A DNA stretch of 64,000 bases from Helicobacter cetorum (GTDB lineage: Bacteria > Campylobacterota > Campylobacteria > Campylobacterales > DZAY01): the NCBI GenBank assembly GCA_022729735.1, contig DZAY01000002.1:83340-147339 (forward strand). Direction: 5' to 3'. The translations under genes and the position numbers were made by a program. Below the pieces are notes generated by a model, which had not been told where the DNA came from, did not search any database, and saw only the letters and a program-made list of their open reading frames with translations. Position 1 is the first letter of the stretch. Every line of letters starts with the position of its first letter. Of this stretch, positions 46,204-55,600 are shown piece after piece.

Positions 46204-48537
46204 ATGTTAAATGGTAAATCTATATTTGCTGGGTTATTGGTATCTGTTGCACTATTGAATGCACAAACAATAGATGTAACAAATAATTGGAAATTAGTTG
46301 GTGCAAAGTGTGATATTGATGTAAAAAGTGAGTTAAATTCTACATTAGTTAAACAAGTTTATCTATATGATAATTTTAATGGCAAAGCATCTTGGAAGGT
46401 TTTTAATAATATTACAGATTTAAATGGTGATATTGGAGACCTTGTAACTATTAAAGCTGGACAAGGTTTTTGGATTTTAGGTAGTGAAGATGGAACTGTA
46501 AAAATTGATAAATCAGATGTTAATGAGCTTTTATCAATTTCAAATGGTTGGAATTTGCTTGGTGCAATTGGTGATATTAAACTATCTTCTATATTTAATA
46601 CAGATGATAAAATAGGAGCTGTTTGGAAATATGATAACAAAAGTGGTTGGCTTTTTTCTAAAAAAGATAATCAAACTTTTGATGATATAAAAGCTGGTGA
46701 AGGTTTTTGGCTATATTCAGGAACAGAAGATATTAATATTCAGAACTTAAAAGATATTGAAAATAATTTTATTCCAAAAGGAATGTCATTAGTTACAACA
46801 GAACCTTTAATAGATATGGATTTTGAAACAGAGTTAGTAATTGATGCCAAAAATGAAGCAAGAGGAGTTGGAGTTAGTCTTGTTTTTGTAGAAAAAAAAG
46901 ATGGTGATGATAAAGTTGAACTTCAATCAATTTTAGATGATAAAAATAGATTAAAATATAGTGTTCAAACTAATAAAATTGATATAGAAGCTGGTGAGCA
47001 TAAATATAATTTAAAAGCAAAAATACCTTCTAATGTATCAGCATTAACTGATTATATTGTATATGCGATTATAGACCCAAGTGAGAGTTATAAAGAGAGT
47101 AATGAAAATGATAATAATAACTTTGATATTGTAAAAACAGATTCAAATTTGGTTGTAGCATTTGATTACAATTACGATAAAGCCATTATTACTAATGCTT
47201 TAAATATTTCAGATTATATTTTAGAAAAATCTCACAACTCTATATTAATTACAGATGAAAATTACACTTTTAGTGAATATTTAATTGGTGGAACATTTAG
47301 TGTAGAAATTAAAGATAGAGAAAAATTAACAGATACATATTTATCAGCTTGTCTTGAAATTGGTGATGAGTGTCATAAAATAGATATTTGGGATAGCACT
47401 CAAAATAGTTTCCAAAAAAACTATTTAGTTAAAATTCCAGAAAGAGCAGAATTAAAAGATAATGAGATTTATGAAGAGAGCAAACACTACTTATATGCTG
47501 AATTTGTAGTTTCTGAAGATATTTTGGCTAAATTAAAAGAGAGTGTAATTAAGAGTGAAAATGTTATAAATGGTTATAAACATTTAGATAGTAAGCTTAG
47601 AATTACTTTAAGTGAAGATGAGGTTGTAGAATATACAGATACAAATTCAATTACAAAAGATATTACACTCTACTATAATGATACTCTTCAAACAAGGGGA
47701 ATTATTTCAACTATTGCAAACTTTAATAAAAACTATGACAAATCAGTTATTAATGATTGGGTTGGTTCAACAACAAATGTAATGATAGATAACTTTAATA
47801 ATCAAAAAGAGAGTTATCAATCAATTCAAATAGGTTTAAAAGCAACTAAAATTGCAAATTGGGAAGGTGGAGTTTTATCAAATCATAGCTACTCAAAACT
47901 TGATAAAACTACAAAAGCTATAAAAAATGAGACAACTACACAACTAACAGGTTATACAGTCCATCATCTTGATGGAACAAGCTCAACTATGGAGTTACAA
48001 AAAGTTTTATTTAAAAAAACATTTGTAGATAGAGAGTTTCAATTTATGGTTTCAATTGTTCCAGTTGGAGTTGGTATTGCTTCTGAAGGTAGTGTAAGTA
48101 TGGGATTAAAATCTACAATAATTCCAACAGCTCAAGTTGAATTTATGGCAACTCCTGAAATTGATAGCTCTGTAAGTGCAAGAGCTTATATTGGTAGAGA
48201 AATAAATATTGGTGTTGGTAAGCTTCAAGCAAGTGCTGGAATTAGTGGTTCTTTAGAGCCATTTGTAAATTATAAAACACCTTCATCATTTACAAATATT
48301 TTTGATAGTAGCAAAGCTGGAAGTGGTTATACATATTACAAATCATCTATTAAACTTGACCAAGAGATAGAAACAGTCAAAGGTTCTATTAGTGCTTATG
48401 TTTCTGGTGGAGTATGTGCTAAATGGCTTGGTTGTGCAGATTGGAGTGCTTCAGCTGGAATTACTTCGTGGTCTGGATATAGCTCAAATTCTAATCTATT
48501 TAATAAAGTTTTGGGAGAAGGAGATATTAAAAACTAA
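46204..48537 (+). CDS. Exported GWN/GFW-module protein with CARDB-like and beta-rich C-terminal regions
   Basis: 777 aa with signal peptide MLNGKSIFAGLLVSVALLNA. Two GWN/GFW modules follow: residues 28-93 (NNWKLVGA to KAGQGFWIL) and 114-172 (NGWNLLGA to KAGEGFWLY). Residues 190-315 look CARDB-like (VYAIIDPSESYKESNENDN). Residues 320-520 are unassigned. Residues about 540-777 are Gly/Ser/Ala-rich beta (GVGIASEGSVSMGLKST, EINIGVGKLQASAGISGSLEP) with two close Cys in VCAKWLGCADW. First gene of the operon; 5 bp to the next. Weak resemblance of the last region to beta sheets of lipid-transfer proteins is inference. No catalytic motif visible. Confidence 0.62.
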   Translation: MLNGKSIFAGLLVSVALLNAQTIDVTNNWKLVGAKCDIDVKSELNSTLVKQVYLYDNFNGKASWKVFNNITDLNGDIGDLVTIKAGQGFWILGSEDGTVKIDKSDVNELLSISNGWNLLGAIGDIKLSSIFNTDDKIGAVWKYDNKSGWLFSKKDNQTFDDIKAGEGFWLYSGTEDINIQNLKDIENNFIPKGMSLVTTEPLIDMDFETELVIDAKNEARGVGVSLVFVEKKDGDDKVELQSILDDKNRLKYSVQTNKIDIEAGEHKYNLKAKIPSNVSALTDYIVYAIIDPSESYKESNENDNNNFDIVKTDSNLVVAFDYNYDKAIITNALNISDYILEKSHNSILITDENYTFSEYLIGGTFSVEIKDREKLTDTYLSACLEIGDECHKIDIWDSTQNSFQKNYLVKIPERAELKDNEIYEESKHYLYAEFVVSEDILAKLKESVIKSENVINGYKHLDSKLRITLSEDEVVEYTDTNSITKDITLYYNDTLQTRGIISTIANFNKNYDKSVINDWVGSTTNVMIDNFNNQKESYQSIQIGLKATKIANWEGGVLSNHSYSKLDKTTKAIKNETTTQLTGYTVHHLDGTSSTMELQKVLFKKTFVDREFQFMVSIVPVGVGIASEGSVSMGLKSTIIPTAQVEFMATPEIDSSVSARAYIGREINIGVGKLQASAGISGSLEPFVNYKTPSSFTNIFDSSKAGSGYTYYKSSIKLDQEIETVKGSISAYVSGGVCAKWLGCADWSASAGITSWSGYSSNSNLFNKVLGEGDIKN

Positions 48538-48542
48538 TACTC

Positions 48543-50330
48543 ATGAAGAGATATTTATACTTTTTTGTAACTCTTATACTTTTAATTGGTGGTTATTTTA
48601 TTTATAACCACCAACAAAATCAAAATAGTTTATATAGCTGGAATAGAGAGAAAAATCAAATTTATGAGTTTTCTCTCAAAACTAAATTTATAAAAAATAG
48701 TGAAATTAGTTATCTATTAGAGCTTGATGGAAATTTACTTTTTAGAGTTTTTGATATAAATAGCACAAATGTAAAAGTTGGTTTTGAATTAAGCTCTTTA
48801 GATTATGTTTCAAATGGTTTCAAAGATAGTGATTATGCAAAACTTTTATCAAAACCATTTTTAGCAATTTTAAATAAAAATGGAAACATGTTGGAGTTTA
48901 TTTTTCCAAACTCTTTATCAAACGAAGATACTATATTATTAGAAAAAGTTATTAGGAATTTTGAAACAACTGTGCAAATGGATAACTTATATAAAGTAAA
49001 AGAAAAAGATTATGTGGGTGAATATATTGCTGAATATTTGAGAGATTTTAATACTATTTCACGAAAAAAATTGGATTATACAAAAGATAATAGTAAAAAC
49101 TTTTTATTTAATACAAAACTTAAAATATCTAAATCTTTAACAACTATTAAAATAGATGAGAATAAAAATTGGATTTCTGAATTTAAATTGGAAGAGAATG
49201 GAAAAATAGATGGAGCTTTTTTAAACTCAAATTTTGAAAATTTTGCATATTTAAAAATAACTAAACATGATAGTAATTTTAATAGTTTTGAAATATTTAA
49301 AAATATAACTTTTGAAGAGTTTGTAAAAGAGTTTCAAAATGAAAAAAAAGCAGATATTTCATATCATAAACAGAGAGAGTTAGATATTAAAAAAGTTAAT
49401 ATTAAAAATAGTAAAGTAGATATTTTTGATTTAATTTCAAAATTAAAATATGCTTTAGATAATAATAAAAATTTAATGGCAATTGAAGCTGAAATAGCTG
49501 AATTTTTGACACTTTTTCCAGAATATTTAGAAGAGATAGAAAAATTAATATCTAATAGAGAAAGTGATAATTTAAATTTAACTCTCATTCATATTTTGGA
49601 ATTGAGTGGTTCTGACAAAGCTCAAAAATCGCTTTTAAAAATTTTAGATGGAACTAACTTTAATCATATTGATAGTGTTAGGTCTGCAATAGCTTTGGGT
49701 GGGATTAAAAATCCAACAAAAGAGACTATAAATAAAATGTTTGCAATTTATAATAACACATCAAAAGCAGATACAAATGGAGTTGAAAAATCTGGAAGCA
49801 CAATTATGGCTTTGGGAATTATGAGTAAAAATATTGAACATAAAGATAATATTTATAAGTTTTTAGATGAAAAATTAACTTCAACTTCAAATCAATCTGA
49901 ATTAGTAAATACAATTTATGCTATTTCAAATACAAGAAATAGTCAATTTGTAGAAAGTTTATCAAAATTTGTAAAGAGCGATAGTGAAGATATAAAAAAA
50001 GTTTCATATGAAGCATTGGGTGAGTTAAAAAGTGTAGAAAGTCAAAATTTATTAAATAGTGGTTTGCAAAATGAGAGTTCAACTATTATAAAAAGTGCTA
50101 TTTTAAACTCTGTATCTAAATATAATAATAGTAGTGAAAGTTATGAAATTATAAAATCAAAAGTTTTGACAGAAGAGTCAAATACGATAAAAAATAAGAT
50201 GATAGATTATATGTCAAAAAATATAGAAAATAGAGATGAAACTATAAAAGTGTTTAATGAGTTACTAAAACAAGAAAATTCAAAAGATAATATAAAATTG
50301 ATGTTACAAACTATTAAAGAGAGTAAATGA
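48543..50330 (+). CDS. Membrane-anchored protein with beta-rich N-domain and HEAT-like repeats
   Basis: 595 aa. One N-terminal hydrophobic segment (YLYFFVTLILLIGGYFIY) acts as signal or anchor. Residues 32-270 appear beta-rich, starting YSWNREKNQIYEFSLKTKF. Residues about 300-595 are helical repeats like HEAT/armadillo (SVRSAIALGGIKNPTKETI, KKVSYEALGELKSVESQNL). The order, N-terminal beta sheet then helical superhelix, is that of vitellogenin-N/large lipid transfer proteins, but that comparison is structural guesswork. It is the only operon member without a GWN/GFW module. Overlaps the next gene by 4 bp (ATGA). Confidence 0.6.
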   Translation: MKRYLYFFVTLILLIGGYFIYNHQQNQNSLYSWNREKNQIYEFSLKTKFIKNSEISYLLELDGNLLFRVFDINSTNVKVGFELSSLDYVSNGFKDSDYAKLLSKPFLAILNKNGNMLEFIFPNSLSNEDTILLEKVIRNFETTVQMDNLYKVKEKDYVGEYIAEYLRDFNTISRKKLDYTKDNSKNFLFNTKLKISKSLTTIKIDENKNWISEFKLEENGKIDGAFLNSNFENFAYLKITKHDSNFNSFEIFKNITFEEFVKEFQNEKKADISYHKQRELDIKKVNIKNSKVDIFDLISKLKYALDNNKNLMAIEAEIAEFLTLFPEYLEEIEKLISNRESDNLNLTLIHILELSGSDKAQKSLLKILDGTNFNHIDSVRSAIALGGIKNPTKETINKMFAIYNNTSKADTNGVEKSGSTIMALGIMSKNIEHKDNIYKFLDEKLTSTSNQSELVNTIYAISNTRNSQFVESLSKFVKSDSEDIKKVSYEALGELKSVESQNLLNSGLQNESSTIIKSAILNSVSKYNNSSESYEIIKSKVLTEESNTIKNKMIDYMSKNIENRDETIKVFNELLKQENSKDNIKLMLQTIKESK

Positions 50331-52648
50331 GATATTTATCAATTTTTTTTATATTTATTAATTTTTTATTTGGGTTTGATTTAAATGAGTTTGCAAAAGA
50401 TGTTGCAGATAAAAGTTATATAGAAATAGATATAAATAATACAAAAAAGCGAGTAAATATTCAACTTAAAAAAGGTTGGAATTTAGTAAATTTACCACTA
50501 TATGAGATTATTAGAGATAAGAAAAGATTTGGTGATTATAAAGCTATTTGGATATATAAAAATGGAGAGTATATAACTCCTAAATATCCAAAAGCTGGTG
50601 AGCCTTTTTGGATTTATTCAAATAGTGATATAGAAATAGAAAATATTGGTAGAAGTTATAATATAGATTTATCAGCTCTTCCAATTGGTTGGAATATAGT
50701 TGGAAATGGAAGTGAAATAAGTAGTATAGAAATAGAAAACTACTCAAATATTTATTGGGTTTATAGAGATAATGGATATATAAAAAATCCATCAATAATT
50801 TATCCTAACGAAGGTTTTTATATAAAAATAGATGAAGAGTTAAAAGCTCTCAATTCATCAAAAAAAGATGAGATTGTAGATTTTAAAAGTGCTTTTAATT
50901 ACAATTTTTCTGATATAAAAAAAGATAAAAATAAAAAATTAATAATCTTATATATGGTTGGAAGTGACCTTGAGAGTTCATATAAATCTGCAACAAAAGA
51001 TTTAATTGAACTTAGCGATGGATATAAAAGTTTAACAGAAGCTCAAAAAAAAACAGTAGAAATAATAGTTGTTTTTGGTGGTTCAAAAGCTACAAATTGG
51101 AATGGACTACACATTGCTTCAATTGAAGATATATTAAGAGATAGTGAAAATAAAAAATTTGGTGATGATAAATATCTATTTAGTGATGAAAAACTAAATA
51201 TGGGAGAAATAAATACACTTACAACTTTACTAAAAGAGTTAAAAAATTTTGATGATTATAAAAGCAAAACTATCATATTTTGGAATCATGGTGGAGCATA
51301 TTTTGGATATGGAGATGATAATAATTTTAAAGATAAATTGACAATTGAAGAAATTGAAATTGCTTTTAAAAGAGCTGATATGAGTTTTGATATGATAGGT
51401 TTTGATGCATGTTTAATGGCAAATTATGAAGTTGCAACTATTTTAAAACCATATACAAAATATTTAATTGCTTCAGAAGAGACAGAACCAGGACATGGTT
51501 GGAATTGGGAATTTTTAATTCAACAATTTTCAAAAGATATTGATTTAGAAAGTTTTGGAAAAAGTGTAATTGATAATTATGTAGATGATAAAAATTATAA
51601 AACTGTAAAAAAAGGCAAAACTCTTTCAATGATGGATTTAAGCCATTATGATGAGTTGGATAAATCCATAAATAGTGCTACATCTCTTATATTGGATAAA
51701 TTAAAAAGTTCTCAAGATGAGTTAAATAATTTAGCTTTTGCTGTTGAAAATGGACAAAAATTTGGAGCAGTTAAAGGTAATGAAGATGGTGTTAGTGTTG
51801 ATTTAAAAGATACAATTCAAATACTTAATACAAAAACAGCTAATAGTCAATTAAAAGATGAATTAAAAAAGATAAATAGTAATTTTGAAAAAATGGTTAT
51901 TTACTCTAAAACAGATGGCACAAGAAGTGGCTCTTATGGTATTTCTATATCTCCATTAAATAAGTTAATATCAATTGCTAAAAATATAGATATATCTACA
52001 AGTGATGGTTGGTTAGAGTTATCTCATGAATATACAAAAAATATTATAAATTCAAGAAGTATAGATATAGCAGATAACTCCATTGTAGCTACTAAAACAT
52101 CTTTTGGAGCAATATTGGAAGAAATATTTATTTTACTTGGTGAAGAAGAGAAAAATTTAAATGAATTTTCTAAATGGAATGGAAAATGGTTTTATATTGT
52201 AAATTTGTCAAATGGCACTGGAATTCCACTTCCACTTTTTGAGTATGACACAATTGGAGATATAAAAATATATCGTTCTCCAATAGATTTAAATGATGAA
52301 GCGCATGTTTTAGATTTGATATATGATGAAAAAAATAAAAAAGTTATATCTTATAGTTTTATACAAGTTTGGTTTGATGATGGTTGGCAATTAAGAATGG
52401 ATAAAGAGTATAAAAATATAAATGATGGTGATAAAATCTCAATTACAGCACCAATTATAGAACCTAAAACATATAAAACTTTGGATTCTATGTGGCTTGG
52501 AGATATAAATGTAGAAGCAGAAGGCATATATATTGATAAATTTAGTGTAGATTACTTTGGTGATATTGCTACATTAGGAGAGTTGATATATTCAAAAGAT
52601 AGTAAAGGCAATATAAATATTATTGAGTTTAAAAAAGTTAATGAATAA
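50327..52648 (+). CDS. Exported clostripain-family (C11) cysteine protease with two GWN/GFW modules
   Basis: 773 aa. Signal peptide MRYLSIFFIFINFLFG. Two GWN/GFW modules at 49-97 (KKGWNLVNLP to GEPFWIY) and 120-167 (IGWNIVGNG to NEGFYIK). The C11 catalytic domain spans about 200-600: LIILYMVGSDLES, His321 in FWNHGGAYFGYG, Cys362 in IGFDACLMANYEVA, then ASEETEPGHGWNW. The His-Cys dyad is intact. The C-terminal 600-773 is beta-rich (KWFYIVNLSNGTGIPLP). Clostripains prefer Arg/Lys; here specificity is unknown. Adjacent exported proteins are natural substrate candidates. Confidence 0.85.
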   Translation: MRYLSIFFIFINFLFGFDLNEFAKDVADKSYIEIDINNTKKRVNIQLKKGWNLVNLPLYEIIRDKKRFGDYKAIWIYKNGEYITPKYPKAGEPFWIYSNSDIEIENIGRSYNIDLSALPIGWNIVGNGSEISSIEIENYSNIYWVYRDNGYIKNPSIIYPNEGFYIKIDEELKALNSSKKDEIVDFKSAFNYNFSDIKKDKNKKLIILYMVGSDLESSYKSATKDLIELSDGYKSLTEAQKKTVEIIVVFGGSKATNWNGLHIASIEDILRDSENKKFGDDKYLFSDEKLNMGEINTLTTLLKELKNFDDYKSKTIIFWNHGGAYFGYGDDNNFKDKLTIEEIEIAFKRADMSFDMIGFDACLMANYEVATILKPYTKYLIASEETEPGHGWNWEFLIQQFSKDIDLESFGKSVIDNYVDDKNYKTVKKGKTLSMMDLSHYDELDKSINSATSLILDKLKSSQDELNNLAFAVENGQKFGAVKGNEDGVSVDLKDTIQILNTKTANSQLKDELKKINSNFEKMVIYSKTDGTRSGSYGISISPLNKLISIAKNIDISTSDGWLELSHEYTKNIINSRSIDIADNSIVATKTSFGAILEEIFILLGEEEKNLNEFSKWNGKWFYIVNLSNGTGIPLPLFEYDTIGDIKIYRSPIDLNDEAHVLDLIYDEKNKKVISYSFIQVWFDDGWQLRMDKEYKNINDGDKISITAPIIEPKTYKTLDSMWLGDINVEAEGIYIDKFSVDYFGDIATLGELIYSKDSKGNINIIEFKKVNE

Positions 52649-52675
52649 TTTATTTTGATTGTTTGGAGTTTTGTT

Positions 52676-55600
52676 TTGAAAAATTTATTATATATATCTA
52701 TTTTTATCGCTATTTCACTGTTTGCAGATATTAATTCTGGAATTGTTAGTTATTATAATTTTAATTCTAATGCAAATGATAGTAGTGGAAATCTTTATCA
52801 TGGAGTTTATAACAATTTTACAAATGGTAAATATGATAACTGTGCAACTTTTAATGGCACTAATAATAGTATAGAAGTTTCATCAATTTCTGGTGAAAGT
52901 AATCAAACATTAACTATTACTGCTTGGATTTATTTAACTGGCACAACAACAAGAACAGTTTTAATGAAAGGCTCTTATGGTTATGGAGTAGCTATTAATG
53001 ATAGTGGAAAGCTAATATATTGGATTGATGGAACTCAAGTAAATGCAAAACAATCAAGTGCAACTATTCCCACAAATCAGTGGGTTCATATCGGTGTTGT
53101 TGTAGATGATACCAAAGATATATTAACATTTTATATAAATGGACTCAAAGATAGCACTCATAGTGGAGTTGCTATTGATACCAAAAATGGAGAAAGTCTT
53201 TATATTGGAAAGCAAGGTAGTTGTGATTGTAACTACTTTAGTGGAAATATAGATGAGCTTAGAATTTATAATAGTGCTTTAAGCTCTTTAGATATTAGAG
53301 AACTTGCTCTTTATTATCCAAATATTACACACTATAAAGATATAAGTTTAAATAGTTTAAGAAAATTTAAAAATATATCTTTAGGAGATAATCATACAGT
53401 TGCCATTGGCGAAGATGGGACTTTATGGAGTTGGGGAATAAATAGTAGTGGGCAATTAGGTGATGAAACTACCATTTCTAAAAACTATCCAGTTAGAATT
53501 GGAAGTGATAGTGATTGGAATAAAACATCTTCAAGAAACCATCATACATTAGCTATAAAAAACGATGGAACTCTTTGGGCTTGGGGAATTAATAGTAATG
53601 GTCAGCTTGGAGATGGAACTAATACAAACAAAACTTCACCAACAAAAATTGGAACAGATAGTGATTGGATAGATATATCAGCTGGAGAAAATTTTACACT
53701 TGCATTAAAAAGTAATGGAACTCTTTGGGCTTGGGGAATTAATAGTGGCAATCAATTGGGTGATGGAACTACAACTTCAAAAAATGTTCCAACTCAAATA
53801 GGAGTTGATACAAATTGGCGATATATTTCGGCTGGTGCTACACACTCTTTTGCTATCAAAAATGATAATACACTTTGGGGTTGGGGAGCAAATGGAGCTT
53901 ATCAACTTGGTGGTGATGGCACAAATGTATCCAAAACAGTTCCAACTCAAATAGGTGTAGCTAGTGATTGGAAGATGATTTCTGCTGGTGGTGAATACTC
54001 AATGGCAGTCAAAACTAATGGCGAACTATTTGGATGGGGAACAAACTATTATGGAAGACTTGGATTTGGTGATGAAAATGCAAGAAATAGCCCAACCAAA
54101 AGAGGAACTGCAACAAATTGGAAAAGTGTTTCTACTCATACATATCATATTTTTGCAATTAGAGAAGATGGAACAATTTGGGCATCTGGTTCAAATACAA
54201 GTGGTCAGTTAGGAAATGGTGAAGATGTAGAAAAAAATACCACAACTATTCAAGTTGGAAATGAAAATAATTGGAGTGAAATCAAAGTCAGCTCTGGACA
54301 TACAGCTGGTCTTAAAAGTGATGGAACTCTTTGGCTTTGGGGACATAATAGTAATGGAAAGTTGGGTGATGGAACATCTACAAAAAGCAATTTACCAATA
54401 TTAATAGGTGCAATTAGTACTATAAATGGAACAAACTCAAATGATAATTTAGTTGGGAGTGAGTTTTCAGAAATTATAAATGGTAGTTTAGGAGATGATA
54501 TTATAAATGGATTGGAAGGAAATGATACAGCAATATTTAGTGGAAATAAATCAAACTATATTCTTACAAAAAATTCAAATGGAACTTATACAATTACAGG
54601 CAGTGATGGTGTAGATACACTTCAAAATATTGAATATATTAGTTTTGATGATATTAAAAATATAGATATTAATAGTAATGATAAGCACTTAAAATATAAA
54701 TTTGGTTCAAAATGGACTATTTCTGATAATGGAGAGTATATTTCAATAAATGATTGGAATATCTCTAATGCTCAAGTAGAAGATATTGAAAGCAATGTAA
54801 CTATTCCAACTAATGCAACAATACAAGTATATGATAGTAGTAACAGTTTAAAATTAAGTGGAAATTTAGCTGATGGCGATTATGTAAGAGTTGTGGCTGA
54901 AAATAGTGAAATAAGAGATTATAAATTTTATGGAGTTATTCCACAAGTAAAAGGTGGTGATAACTTTAGTTTGATATTAAAAAATGGAAAACTTTATAGT
55001 GTCGGAGCAAATAGCTACGGACAGTTAGGACACGGGAATAGCTTAAATCAAAACAGTCCAAAACATATTGAAGTAACTGGTGAAAATAATATTACAGCTA
55101 TTGCAACTGGATGTTATTTCTCTTTAATTCTTGATAAAGATGGCAAAGTTTATGGATTTGGAAATAATCAATATGGACAGTTAGGACAAGGAAATACAAC
55201 AAGTTTAAATATTCCTACTCAAATTATGATAGAAAATAATATTACAGCAATAGAAGCTGGATGTTACAATAGTTTATTATTAGCAAAAGATGGTAAAGTT
55301 TATAGTATAGGTGATGGAAGTGTTGGACAATTAGGAATTGGCATTGAAGAAAACAGAACAGTTCCAACTCAAATATTAGAAGCTGGAGAAGGAAATATCA
55401 CAGCTATTTCAACAGCAAGACAACACTCATTAATGTTGGACAAAGATAATAAAGTTTATGTTTTTGGTAATGGTGGTTATGGAAAGCTTGGGCTTGGTGG
55501 AGACTATTCAAATAGATTAAGTCCAACACAAATTTTAAGTGCTGGAGAAAATAATATAACTGCTATTGGAGTTGGCGAGTTGCACTCTTTTTTGATAGAT

